Shown here piece after piece: positions 7,003 through 13,904 of a DNA stretch of 14,758 nucleotides. The notes under the pieces were generated by a model. The model saw nothing but the letters and a program-made list of their open reading frames with translations, was not told the origin of the DNA and searched no databases. Position numbers and translations under genes: made by a program. The stretch is from Pseudomonadota bacterium (GTDB lineage Bacteria > Pseudomonadota > Alphaproteobacteria > UBA828 > JAPUJA01). Location of the stretch: the NCBI GenBank assembly GCA_027296525.1, contig JAPUJA010000340.1, positions 1-14,758 of the forward strand. The letters run 5' to 3'. Each line of letters begins with the position of its first letter. Within the stretch, counting starts at the first letter, position 1.

Positions 7003-7905
7003 TTAGCGAAGGAAGTCGGACAAGTTCAAGTTGCTGAGCCGCGAAACGGTCAGGAATGACGCCTCGAGTATCGTTTGATTCTCGGTCAAACGGATGATCG
7101 CCTCCGTTATGTCCACATCCTCGATATTGCTGATTTGATTGTCGAGATAGACGACGAAGTCCCTGTGGCGGCTGTTGGTGTCATCGAGGGTTAACAGCGT
7201 GTTGCCGAGCTCGTTGCGGTAATCGGCGAGATCGGCGATCGCGGTGTTTACCAACGACAGGGCGCTCTCGATCAGCCCCTTGTCGTTTGTCGCGTGGCCC
7301 TCGACGGCCGCCTTGAGCGCGCCGATGATTCGCTGGAAACCGATACGGTCGGCTCCCATCCCATAGGTGACGGTGAGGTTGACGTCGGCGCGAACGGTGA
7401 GCTGAATGTTGTCGCCCTGGTAGTAGTTGTTGTCCAGGACGCCGAAGGACGCCGGGTCCGGAACGGGGAACTGAACGGGAGGCGTGTCCGTCATTGAGCC
7501 CGAAAAGAGGAACCGCCCGTCCTCGTCGCTGTTGAGCAGGCTCCCGACGCTGTCCAGGAGATTCTGGGCGATCAGGGAGAGATTGACCATATCGCCGCCG
7601 GCGTCGTTCAGGCGCTGGATCAGCGTGGTGCGCAGTTCCGAGGCCGCATCGAAAATACCGCTCACCGCCGCATCCATGCGTTCGGCCCGGGCGATCACGC
7701 GCTGATTGTTTTCGACGAATTGAGCCGTCTGCGACTTGCTGCCCTCGAGGGTGATCAAGCGTTTCGCATCCCGTGCGATGCCGGAGTAGTTCAGCGCCTT
7801 CTTGCCGGTCGCGATCTGCGCCTGCTGCTCGAAGGTTCGGCTCTGCAGGTTGAGAACGTTGTTCAGGAAGAATGTGTGCTGAGCGAGATTGGCAACCCGT
7901 AACAT
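7003..7905 (-). CDS. flgL: hook-filament junction protein FlgL
   Basis: This protein of 300 residues has the flagellin-like coiled ends of FlgL. The N-terminus contains LNNVLNLQSRTFEQQAQIAT and YSGIARDAKRLITLE, where standard FlgL has the QxQISTGKxxxxxSDDP region. The C-terminus has ISNIEDVDITEAIIRL and ILEASFLTVSRLSNLNLSDFLR. It forms the ring of junction subunits linking hook-associated FlgK to the filament, and is exported by the flagellar type III apparatus. The centre (about 110-240) is a short variable domain, including GRFLFSG (131-137), a frequent FlgL motif. The stop of flgK overlaps its ribosome site (AGGAG, six bases before the ATG), so the two are co-translated in order. No truncation is seen. 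Confidence 0.92.
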   Translation of the reverse strand: MLRVANLAQHTFFLNNVLNLQSRTFEQQAQIATGKKALNYSGIARDAKRLITLEGSKSQTAQFVENNQRVIARAERMDAAVSGIFDAASELRTTLIQRLNDAGGDMVNLSLIAQNLLDSVGSLLNSDEDGRFLFSGSMTDTPPVQFPVPDPASFGVLDNNYYQGDNIQLTVRADVNLTVTYGMGADRIGFQRIIGALKAAVEGHATNDKGLIESALSLVNTAIADLADYRNELGNTLLTLDDTNSRHRDFVVYLDNQISNIEDVDITEAIIRLTENQTILEASFLTVSRLSNLNLSDFLR

Positions 7906-7914
7906 TGATCACTC

Positions 7915-9702
7915 CTACTGGACGATCTCGAGCAGCGTGTCGAACATCTCTGATGCTATCGTCATGACTCGCGCCGACATGGTGAAGGCGTTTTGGAGGA
8001 GGATGAGATTCGCCATCTCCTCGTCCAGGTTGACGCCGGAGATAGAGGTGGCACGCATCGTCAGGTTGTCGAGCAGGATCTCGTGACTCACGCGCGCGTT
8101 TTGCGCTTCGGCGGCACGGACGGAGCCGAAGCCGATTATGGCGCCGGCGAAGTCGGTGAAGGTCGTGTTCGACAGGGGCAGCCCGCCGACGGCCGCGAAG
8201 GAAAATTGCGTCTTGCCGAGCGCGGCGAGACGTTGAATCGCACGGTTGTCGCCAATCGTGATGCCCTGTTCACCGACGAGCGCGGTGGTGCTGAGCTCGG
8301 TCGAGGTGACGCGGCCCGGGTTGGCCACGATGTCGGCCCTGACCGCGAGGGTTTCGGCATTGGTGCCGGTGAAAAAGTCATTCAGTCCGAAGAAGTGGGA
8401 AAAGCCGCGGCCCGTTACGGATTCGGCGGTGCCAATGTCGTTGATCGCGATGCCGTTTGCCGAATTCGCCGCGGTGATCGTGAGCTTGCCGTTGGTGACG
8501 ACCACCGTCGCGTCGGCTCCAAGCGCGGCGTTGAGAGCCACGGCTACGGCGCCCACCGTGGTCGCGCCGAGTGCCGTGAGATCCAAATCCACGCTGTTGA
8601 CGATAACCCCGGTGCCATCGACCACGGCGACCCGCACCGTTCCCGTCGCATCGAAGGCGTCCGCGTCGGCGACCGTCGTCGTCCCCGTCAAGACGTCGGG
8701 CGCGGGAAAGCCCGAGCCCTGATTGTGGACCGCGTTGACCTGGTCGCGAATCATGGCGCTCAACGATTCGACCTGAGCGGCGAGGTCAGCCAACGCGCCG
8801 TCACGTACATCCAGCAGGCCCTTGAGCTTACCGGACTCGATTTCGGTCGTGACGTTGGGGCTCATGCCCGAGGTGGCAATGATATCGCCGGCGCCCGTGG
8901 GGTTGCCCGCGCTGTCGAGGCTGAAGATCGTGATCGCCCCGAAGGTGGTCGTATCCTTCACCGTCGCGGCGGGGGAATAATCGATGAGCCGGCGCGACCC
9001 CTCGAGCAGGCTGTGGCCGCTCAGCGTCGATATGGAGACCCGGCCATTGGCCCCGGTGATCGCATTGATGTCGATGAATTCGGCGATCTTCAAGATCGCG
9101 GCGTCTCGCCGATCTTCCAGGTCGGGCACCTCCTCGTTGCCCGCGGTCGCCAGGGCGATTTGAACGTTGAGGGATTCGATTTCGATGAGTTGCGCGTTGA
9201 TCTCATCGACCGCGGCCTTGATCTGCTGATCGGCCTCATAGCGAAGAGTTTGCAGGTCGGCGGCCATCTTCGCGAGGTTCCGCGCGATTGTTTTGCCGGT
9301 CAAAACCACCTCGAAGCGAAGCGAGGCATTTTCCGGATTGTTGGCCATGGCTTCGAGCGCGCTGTTGAAGGCGTCGATGTCGGCGCCGGTCGAGAGGTCA
9401 TCGCCCGGCGCGCCGAAAAGGTTTTGCATCTGGGTGAAGAACCTGCCGACAGTATCGGCCGCGGCGAACTGCGAGATTTGAGCGCGCAGCTCGCGAATGA
9501 GAAAGATATCGACGACCCGCGTGATCGACGAGACTTGGACACCCACGGCCTCACCGTCGATGAGCACCGTCTCTAGATTGGTTATCTTGCGCGAGTAGCC
9601 TTCGGTGTTGACGTTGGCGATATTCTGCGATGTCGCCCCAAGGCCCGCCTGCGCCGCTTGCAGGCCGCTCGTCGCGTTGTTGAAGATGAGGGTGAATGAC
9701 AT
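7915..9702 (-). CDS. flgK: hook-associated protein 1 FlgK
   Basis: FlgK forms the first junction zone on the hook tip. This copy has 595 residues. The rod/hook-family N-terminus is NNATSGLQAAQAGLGATSQN followed by IANVNTEGYSRK, and the C-terminus ends SGVNLDEEMANLILLQNAFTM followed by SARVMTIASEMFDTLLEIV, both diagnostic. An N-terminal coiled region covers about 85-215, with LRYEADQQIKAAVDEINAQL near 150-170. A beta-rich surface insertion at roughly 335-430 is threonine-, valine- and alanine-rich and low in aromatics, as in other hook-protein variable domains. A weak CGGA precedes the ATG; flgN ends 24 bases before it. A 527-codon open frame on the opposite strand is a codon-bias shadow of this gene. 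Confidence 0.95.
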   Translation of the reverse strand: MSFTLIFNNATSGLQAAQAGLGATSQNIANVNTEGYSRKITNLETVLIDGEAVGVQVSSITRVVDIFLIRELRAQISQFAAADTVGRFFTQMQNLFGAPGDDLSTGADIDAFNSALEAMANNPENASLRFEVVLTGKTIARNLAKMAADLQTLRYEADQQIKAAVDEINAQLIEIESLNVQIALATAGNEEVPDLEDRRDAAILKIAEFIDINAITGANGRVSISTLSGHSLLEGSRRLIDYSPAATVKDTTTFGAITIFSLDSAGNPTGAGDIIATSGMSPNVTTEIESGKLKGLLDVRDGALADLAAQVESLSAMIRDQVNAVHNQGSGFPAPDVLTGTTTVADADAFDATGTVRVAVVDGTGVIVNSVDLDLTALGATTVGAVAVALNAALGADATVVVTNGKLTITAANSANGIAINDIGTAESVTGRGFSHFFGLNDFFTGTNAETLAVRADIVANPGRVTSTELSTTALVGEQGITIGDNRAIQRLAALGKTQFSFAAVGGLPLSNTTFTDFAGAIIGFGSVRAAEAQNARVSHEILLDNLTMRATSISGVNLDEEMANLILLQNAFTMSARVMTIASEMFDTLLEIVQ

Positions 9703-9726
9703 CGAATGTGCGTCCGAGGCAGGGCG

Positions 9727-10176
9727 TCAGATTTTGGTGTTGAGGCTGATGGGGTTGCCTGTCGTGTCGAGTGCCGGCGGCGGTGTCGACTTCTCGCCCA
9801 CGGCGGTGTAGCCCCTCGTGGGCTGATTTTCGGCGGAGACGGCATCCGCTACGGCCTTCATCAGGCGTTCGTTCACGGTCCGGGCCGCCGTCAAAACGTG
9901 ACAATTATGACGCGCCAGATCGTGCAGGCGCCGTGTCGCGTCGCGCACGAGCTCGCGCGTCGAAGCGTCCGTTTGATCGAGGACGTGCGGATCGGCACGC
10001 AGGAGCTTCAGCTGCTCCGCGTATTGCTCGGTGAGCAGGGCTTTCTCCTCCTGAAGGGGTACGATGTCCTTGGGCCGCATCGCTCGAAGCGCGGTCGTTT
10101 CGGCGGACATCAAGTCGCTGAGGCGGTCCGATATCTGAACCAGCTCATCGAAGCGTTCCGTCGGAAGGTTGTTCAT
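9727..10176 (-). CDS. flgN: FlgN-like export chaperone
   Basis: This small helical protein of 149 residues has an early coiled region (ERFDELVQISDRLSDLMSAE, then LQEEKALLTEQYAEQLKLLR) and a second helix, RELVRDATRRLHDLARHNCH. It ends in a proline- and threonine-rich tail. FlgN chaperones of FlgK and FlgL share this size and a heptad-rich core but diverge strongly in sequence, so the name rests on shape and position more than motif. It is immediately upstream of flgK and flgL, the known clients. Its ATG overlaps the flgJ stop (ATGA), and AGGAGG lies four bases before the ATG. Confidence 0.75.
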   Translation of the reverse strand: MNNLPTERFDELVQISDRLSDLMSAETTALRAMRPKDIVPLQEEKALLTEQYAEQLKLLRADPHVLDQTDASTRELVRDATRRLHDLARHNCHVLTAARTVNERLMKAVADAVSAENQPTRGYTAVGEKSTPPPALDTTGNPISLNTKI

Positions 10177-10493
10177 GACACCTCCTGAACTTGCAGAATT
10201 TCGCGCATGACGGCGTCGGCGATGCCGATGCCTCCGCTCTTGACGATCTCGTGGGCGTATTCTTGGTTCAGAAACGAGCGGTAGATCTTCTCCGCGTGAC
10301 TGCCTCCGAACATCCCGTCCGTCTCGATGCCGGCGAACATCACGTCGAGTATTTGGGCGAGGAAAACACTCTCATATTCCTCGGCGACCCGGCGTGCGAC
10401 CGCTTCATCGCTTGTGTGCGTGATGCTCGGCAGAGCGCGCGTCGCGCTGCCCGTGATGAGCGGGTCAGCGTAAACGCTTTCGAACGCGTCCAT
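10173..10493 (-). CDS. flgJ: rod-binding protein, FlgJ N-terminal type
   Basis: This 106-residue protein corresponds to the rod-binding domain of FlgJ: ARRVAEEYESVFLAQILDVM, followed by MFGGSHAEKIYRSFLNQEYA (hallmark GG...E...R..L..EYA) and KSGGIGIADAVMREIL. It helps cap or assemble the rod through the peptidoglycan layer. The glucosaminidase domain found in enterobacterial FlgJ is absent, which is normal in alphaproteobacteria. The ATG at 10493 overlaps the flgI stop (TGATG) and has AGGG seven bases before it; a GTG one codon upstream is less likely. The stop overlaps flgN. The gene order flgI-flgJ-flgN-flgK is tightly coupled. Confidence 0.88.
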   Translation of the reverse strand: MDAFESVYADPLITGSATRALPSITHTSDEAVARRVAEEYESVFLAQILDVMFAGIETDGMFGGSHAEKIYRSFLNQEYAHEIVKSGGIGIADAVMREILQVQEVS

Positions 10494-11683
10494 CACATGA
10501 CCCTAATCTCGGCCTGAAGCGCGCCCGCCGCCTTGATCGCCTGAAGAATCGTGATCATGTCGCGCGGTCCGACGCCGAGAGCGTTGAGGCCAGTCACCAG
10601 TTCTCCAAGGCTGACCGTGCGCGGCAATACGGCGAGTTGCTTATCGTCGGCGTTGTCGATTTCGATATCGGTCCGCTCGACGGTGACGGTTTCGGCTCCC
10701 TCGGGCGCAAAAGCGCCGGGCTGCGAGACCTGCGGGGTTTCGCTGATCTTGATCGTCAGGTTGCCGTGTGCGATGGCCACCATATCGATACGCACGTCGC
10801 CGCCCATCACGATCACGCCCGACTTGTCATCGATGATGACCCGGGCGATCTGGTCCGTCTCGACCGTGAGCTGCTCGATTTCGGCGAGGAGCAGCGCGAC
10901 GTTGAAGCGATAGGCTTGGGGCACGACGAGCCGTACGGTGGCGGGATCGACGGGCACCGAGGCGGCCGTATCGAGATAGCGGTTGATCGCTTGGGCGACA
11001 TGGCGGGCGGTGGTGAGGTCCGGGTTGCGGAGCGCAATGTTCAGCACTTCGAGGCTGGCCAAGTCGAAATCGATCTCGCGTTCGACGATTGCGCCGCTGA
11101 CGATGCGCCCGCTCGTCGGCACGCCCTGGGTGAGGCTCGAGCCGGACGATCCTTTGGCCGAAAATCCGGCGATCGTCGTCTGGCCCTGGGCGACCGCATA
11201 GACTTGCCCGTCGGCGCCCATGAGGGGGGTCACCAGGAGCGTGCCGCCGATCAGATTCGAGGCGTCACCGAGCGCGCTCACCGTGACGTCGATGCGCGAG
11301 CCCTGGCGCGAGAAAGGCGGCAGCGTCGCCGTCACCATGACGGCGGCGACGTTCTTCGTATTGAGCACGGCGTCCCGCGTGTTCACGCCGAGGCGCTCCA
11401 GCATGGCGACCAGGCTTTGCTGGGTGAAGGCGGAGTTGTTGAGCCGATCGCCGGTCCCGTTCAGCCCGACGACGAGGCCGTAGCCGACGAGCATGTTGTC
11501 CCGGATGCCCTCGAAGTTCGCGATATCCTTGATGCGCGAGCCTCCAAGCGCCGCACTCGGCAACATCGCGAGGAGCGCAAAAGCGACCGCTGCCGCCCCG
11601 GCGAGCGACTTGACGATGGCGAGGCCTGGACGAAACCGGGCCGGAAGGGCGTGGTGACGCTCGATCACGGTGTGCACTACCAT
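10493..11683 (-). CDS. flgI: flagellar P-ring protein FlgI
   Basis: FlgI polymerises in the periplasm into the P-ring bushing around the rod. From the ATG at 11683 the protein is 396 residues. It has a long basic n-region, then a hydrophobic stretch KSLAGAAAVAFALLAMLPSA and a cleavage region AALGGS before the mature RIKDIANFEGIRDN. Strong family blocks follow: LVGYGLVVGLNGTGD, AAVMVTATLPPFSRQGSRID, LLVTPLMGADGQVYAVAQG, ARVIIDDKSGVIVMGG and the C-terminal LNALGVGPRDMITILQAIKA. The frame is open to 11797, but the sigma-54 promoter at 11711-11728 lies inside that extension, so the longer start cannot be translated from it. No strong ribosome site precedes 11683. It is first in the flgI-J-N-K-L series. 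Confidence 0.93.
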   Translation of the reverse strand: MVVHTVIERHHALPARFRPGLAIVKSLAGAAAVAFALLAMLPSAALGGSRIKDIANFEGIRDNMLVGYGLVVGLNGTGDRLNNSAFTQQSLVAMLERLGVNTRDAVLNTKNVAAVMVTATLPPFSRQGSRIDVTVSALGDASNLIGGTLLVTPLMGADGQVYAVAQGQTTIAGFSAKGSSGSSLTQGVPTSGRIVSGAIVEREIDFDLASLEVLNIALRNPDLTTARHVAQAINRYLDTAASVPVDPATVRLVVPQAYRFNVALLLAEIEQLTVETDQIARVIIDDKSGVIVMGGDVRIDMVAIAHGNLTIKISETPQVSQPGAFAPEGAETVTVERTDIEIDNADDKQLAVLPRTVSLGELVTGLNALGVGPRDMITILQAIKAAGALQAEIRVM

Positions 11684-11710
11684 TCGATCGTATTTATCCG
11701 TTACGAAACG

Positions 11711-11728
11711 AAGCGAGCGGCGTGCCAA
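11711..11728 (-). promoter_or_regulatory. sigma-54 promoter of flgI
   Basis: On the minus strand the site is TTGGCACG-CCGC-TCGCTT. The -24 element is perfect (TGGCACG, 11721-11727). The -12 element has one mismatch from TTGC but keeps GC, and the GG-to-GC spacing is exactly ten bases. Predicted transcription starts near 11701, leaving a leader of about 18 bases to the ATG at 11683. It faces away from fliX, in the divergent spacer. Confidence 0.8.
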
Positions 11729-11937
11729 CCCCGGTATTGATCTAAGAGGCTGAAAGTCAAAGATTCTTATGGGGGCGTCGTGGGCGCGTCCGGGCACGGC
11801 CTGGCAGGCGATGCCTCGGGGGCGGCAATTCTTGCCCGGCGGCCGCGGCGGCTTTACGCGTTTTTAACTCGACCCCGCGATGCTCCACGAGGCCAGAGCC
11901 CCGACTGAATCAGGCTTAATATTCAACCGATTCAAAC

Positions 11938-12354
11938 ATGAAGATCTATCCAACGAGTCCATACGGACCGGGAGCCGTGCGCCGCAAGAACCGTTCGTCC
12001 GGAGACGGGCGGGGCGATTTCGTGGTCGACGAGACAAGTGAGGACGCGGCGACCCAGTTGGCGCCCGCGGTTACCGCTCCGAGCCTGCTCGGATCGCTTC
12101 TGGCCGTGCAGGAAGTCGATCATCGAGATGCCGGCCGCCACCAGGGCCTCAGCCGAGGACATAACCTACTGGATTTCCTTAGTGAAATCCGTCTTGGGCT
12201 GCTCGCTGGCGGCATCCCGCGCGAGGCGCTTCGACGCCTATCCCGCGAACTGGATAAGCAGCGCACCGCGACGGATGACCCGAGACTGACCGGCCTCATC
12301 GACGAGATCGACCTTCGGGCACGGGTCGAGCTGGCCAAATATGAGGGCAGCTAG
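11938..12354 (+). CDS. fliX: flagellar assembly regulator FliX
   Basis: FliX is an alphaproteobacterial protein that, in Caulobacter, couples early flagellar assembly to the sigma-54 activator FlbD. This copy has 138 residues. The N-terminal third is basic and disordered. The conserved part begins SLLGSLLAVQEVD (49-61), followed by LLDFLSEIRLGLLAGGIPRE, where the G-x-IPR turn is the family signature, and it ends DPRLTGLIDEIDLRARVELAKYE. No recognisable ribosome site precedes the ATG, so translation may depend on a short or leaderless message. It is divergent from flgI across 254 bases, the arrangement seen in Caulobacter and relatives. A FlbD gene is not in this window; the two sigma-54 promoters here are likely targets of the FliX-FlbD pathway. 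Confidence 0.85.
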   Translation: MKIYPTSPYGPGAVRRKNRSSGDGRGDFVVDETSEDAATQLAPAVTAPSLLGSLLAVQEVDHRDAGRHQGLSRGHNLLDFLSEIRLGLLAGGIPREALRRLSRELDKQRTATDDPRLTGLIDEIDLRARVELAKYEGS

Positions 12355-12425
12355 CCGACCTTTCGAGCCCGCCGCGTGGCCCTATTTCCTGAGAAAATTT
12401 GTAGGTCTCTGGCCGCTTCAAGGGC

Positions 12426-12454
12426 TTGCAGCCTTTAGGCCTGATTCATATACT
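12426..12454 (+). promoter_or_regulatory. housekeeping-type promoter of dksA
   Basis: TTGCAG (12426-12431) and TATACT (12449-12454) are separated by 17 bases and match the sigma-70 -35 and -10 elements at 4 of 6 and 5 of 6 positions. A start near 12461 would leave only about five bases before the ATG at 12466, implying a nearly leaderless message or a downstream start codon. Confidence 0.5.
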
Positions 12455-12465
12455 CGCGCCGCCGG

Positions 12466-12948
12466 ATGCTAAGGAAACGAACAAAGAAGGTGAAGCTGCC
12501 ACTGGGCTACCGGCCCTCCGAGAAGGAGTCGTTCATGAGCCCGGTGCAGCGTGAATATTTTCGCCGGAGGCTGCTCAAGTGGCAGTCCGAGTTGTTTGAC
12601 GAGTCCCACCAGACGCTCGAGCATCTCAAGGAATACTCGCTTGTCGAACCGGACCTGGCCGATCGCGCGTCTATAGAGACTGAGCGCGCCATCGAGCTGC
12701 ATACGCGCGACCGCGAACGAAAGCTGCTCACCAAGATCGACGCTGCGCTCAAGCGCATCGAGGATGGCAGCTACGGCTATTGCGAGGTCACCAGTCAGCC
12801 CATCAGCCTTCGCCGCCTCGAAGCGCGGCCCATCGCGACGCTCAGCCGTACAGGCGGGCCGTGCGTCCGGCTTAAGGGATTCGTGCTGGCCGGAGAGCCC
12901 ACGGCCTCCAGGTCTGTCGTTCGCCGCCCGTCGCCTCAGAAGGGATAG
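12466..12948 (+). CDS. dksA: DksA/TraR-family RNA polymerase-binding regulator with altered C-terminus
   Basis: DksA inserts a coiled coil into the RNA polymerase secondary channel and works with ppGpp. Family blocks run from LPLGYRPSEKESFM (11-24) through the coiled coil (30-95) with tip PDLADRAS (62-69), to the zinc-finger-like GSYGYCEVTSQPISLRRLEA (101-120) and RPIATLS (121-127). Only one of the four zinc-finger cysteines of E. coli DksA is kept (C106), as in many alphaproteobacteria. After S127 the expected acidic and basic helix of about 15 residues is replaced by an unrelated tail of 33 residues, which suggests a frameshift. The ATG at 12466 fits the promoter poorly; an internal ATG at 12535 has AAGGAG six bases before it. 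The gene's end overlaps the convergent flgH end by 13 bases. Confidence 0.82.
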   Translation: MLRKRTKKVKLPLGYRPSEKESFMSPVQREYFRRRLLKWQSELFDESHQTLEHLKEYSLVEPDLADRASIETERAIELHTRDRERKLLTKIDAALKRIEDGSYGYCEVTSQPISLRRLEARPIATLSRTGGPCVRLKGFVLAGEPTASRSVVRRPSPQKG

Positions 12949-13394
12949 ATGATATCCAGCAACTGGAAGCCGTAGCGCGGTTGCTGAACGTCCGTGAGCT
13001 GGCCACGTCCGCCGTAGATGATCCGCGCCTCGGCGACCTTCGACGAATCAATCGTGTTGTCGGCGGTGATGTCTTCCGGGCGGATGACGCCGGCGATGAA
13101 GAGTTCACGCACCTCGAAATTGACCCGCACTTCCTGACGCCCGCGGATTACCAGGTTTCCGTTGGGCAGCATCTGGGTGACGATCGCCGCCACCTTCAAG
13201 TTTATGGTTTCCTCCCGCTCGACGCTGCCCTCCCCTTCATGCACGCTTCGCGTGTCGATATCCACCAGGTTCGTCGGATCGACCGCTTCCGGGAGGATCG
13301 CGTCGAAGGACGCTTCGAAGCCCAAAAGCGCGCTGGCGTCGTCATTTTCCGTGGTCGTCCGCTTGCGCTCGGTCGTGTTTTCGAGGCTCGCGCT
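12936..13394 (-). pseudogene. flgH: FlgH L-ring lipoprotein, C-terminal remnant
   Basis: FlgH forms the L-ring in the outer membrane. Only about the last 152 residues are recognisable: ASLENTTERKR, ALLGFEASFDAILPEAVDP, INLKVAAIVTQMLPNGNLVI and QEVRVNFEVRELFIAGVIRP, then EDITADNT, ARIIYGGRGQLTDVQQPRYG and the terminal IIYPF. The N-terminal 90 or so residues of a complete FlgH, including the signal peptide, lipobox cysteine and start codon, are absent. Upstream of about 13394 the minus frame continues open, but it encodes arginine- and serine-rich residues that are simply the antisense of motE. The gene converges on dksA and is co-oriented with flgI, as expected. Without an export signal this copy cannot make an L-ring. 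It is either a true deletion product or an assembly junction. Confidence 0.85.
13387..13394. other. deletion or assembly junction between flgH and motE
   Basis: FlgH-like protein sequence read on the minus strand extends up to about 13391-13394. MotE-like sequence read on the plus strand begins at about 13387-13390. The two homologies meet, with at most a few shared bases, and both genes lack their 5' portions at the same spot. No insertion sequence, repeat or extra DNA lies between them. Confidence 0.75.
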
Positions 13395-13797
13395 CCTGCA
13401 CGATCTCTCCGCGCGTCGCACGGAGCTGGACAGGCGGGAGCGCCAGATCGATCTGCGCGAAAAGGTTCTCATCGTGGCCGAGGACCGGGTCCAGAAGAAG
13501 ATCGGCGAGCTCAAGAACGTCGAGGTGACGGTATTGGATCTGCTGCGTCGATACGACGAGCAGGAGAACGCCCGGATGGGCAGTCTGGTCAAGATCTACC
13601 AGAACATGAAGCCCAAAGACGCGGCTCGGATCTTCAATGAACTTGACTTCGACGTCCTCGTCGAGGTCCTCGAGCGAATGCGCGAGACCAGCGCGGCGCC
13701 GATCCTCGCACGGATGGATTCAGAGCGGGCGAAGGCGTTGACCCTTGAGTTGGCCGAACGCGGCCGCTTGCCAGAGACCGCGGGAGACGGAACCTAG
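13387..13797 (+). pseudogene. motE: MotE-type flagellar motor protein, C-terminal remnant
   Basis: MotE-like proteins of alphaproteobacteria are membrane-anchored factors of the flagellar motor that carry a C-terminal domain resembling the MgtE intracellular N-domain. The visible part begins ALLHDLSARRTELDRRERQI and DLREKVLIVAEDRVQKKI, a long coiled coil. It continues ARMGSLVKIYQNMKPKDAAR, IFNELDFDVLVEVLERM and APILARMDSERAKALTLELA, the MgtE-N-like end. The membrane segment and linker that should precede this (about 80-100 residues) are missing. The frame stays open leftward to 13162, but that stretch is antisense to flgH and has no motE character. It is followed by cheY after 107 bases. The break point coincides with that of flgH. 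Confidence 0.82.
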
Positions 13798-13813
13798 AAG
13801 CCGGAGATCAACC

Positions 13814-13828
13814 TTAACCCTAGGTTAA
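13814..13828. promoter_or_regulatory. perfect CtrA-type box upstream of cheY
   Basis: TTAA-N7-TTAA, with CCCTAGG as the spacer, matches the full CtrA consensus and is flanked by TTAAC/GTTAA half-symmetry. It sits 17 bases past the motE stop and about 76 bases before the cheY ATG. TTAAAT at 13839-13844, ten bases downstream, could serve as the -10 of a CtrA-activated promoter. CtrA control of motility genes is known in several alphaproteobacteria; binding here is inferred. Confidence 0.65.
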
Positions 13829-13904
13829 TCCTTGCCGGTTAAATTTTGTCATCTTTAGAAGAGCGGAGTTTTCGCAATGGAAACCCGTGGATGGAGCCGC
13901 CACC

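Noticed and set aside
6975..7003. Small inverted repeats after flgL (GGCGC/GCGCT and GTCCGGAC)
   Set aside because: Short, partly wobble-paired and without a T-run; continuous transcription into fliW seems more likely.
7993..9576. 527-codon open frame on the plus strand
   Set aside because: It is exactly antisense to flgK, whose family blocks are unmistakable. The translation is arginine-, glycine- and aspartate-rich, as expected for the opposite strand of a GC-rich gene.
10637..11740. 367-codon open frame on the plus strand
   Set aside because: Antisense to flgI, rich in histidine, aspartate, glycine and arginine, no family resemblance and no ribosome site.
11790..11836. Possible plus-strand sigma-54 promoter for fliX (GGGCACG...GGC, or GGCGGCAATTCTTGC)
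   Set aside because: The spacing between GG and GC is not ten bases when the flanking bases are aligned to the consensus, and the -24 elements are poor.
13162..13386. Upstream part of the plus-strand frame leading into motE
   Set aside because: It is antisense to the conserved core of flgH and has no MotE features such as a membrane segment, so it is not a real N-terminus.
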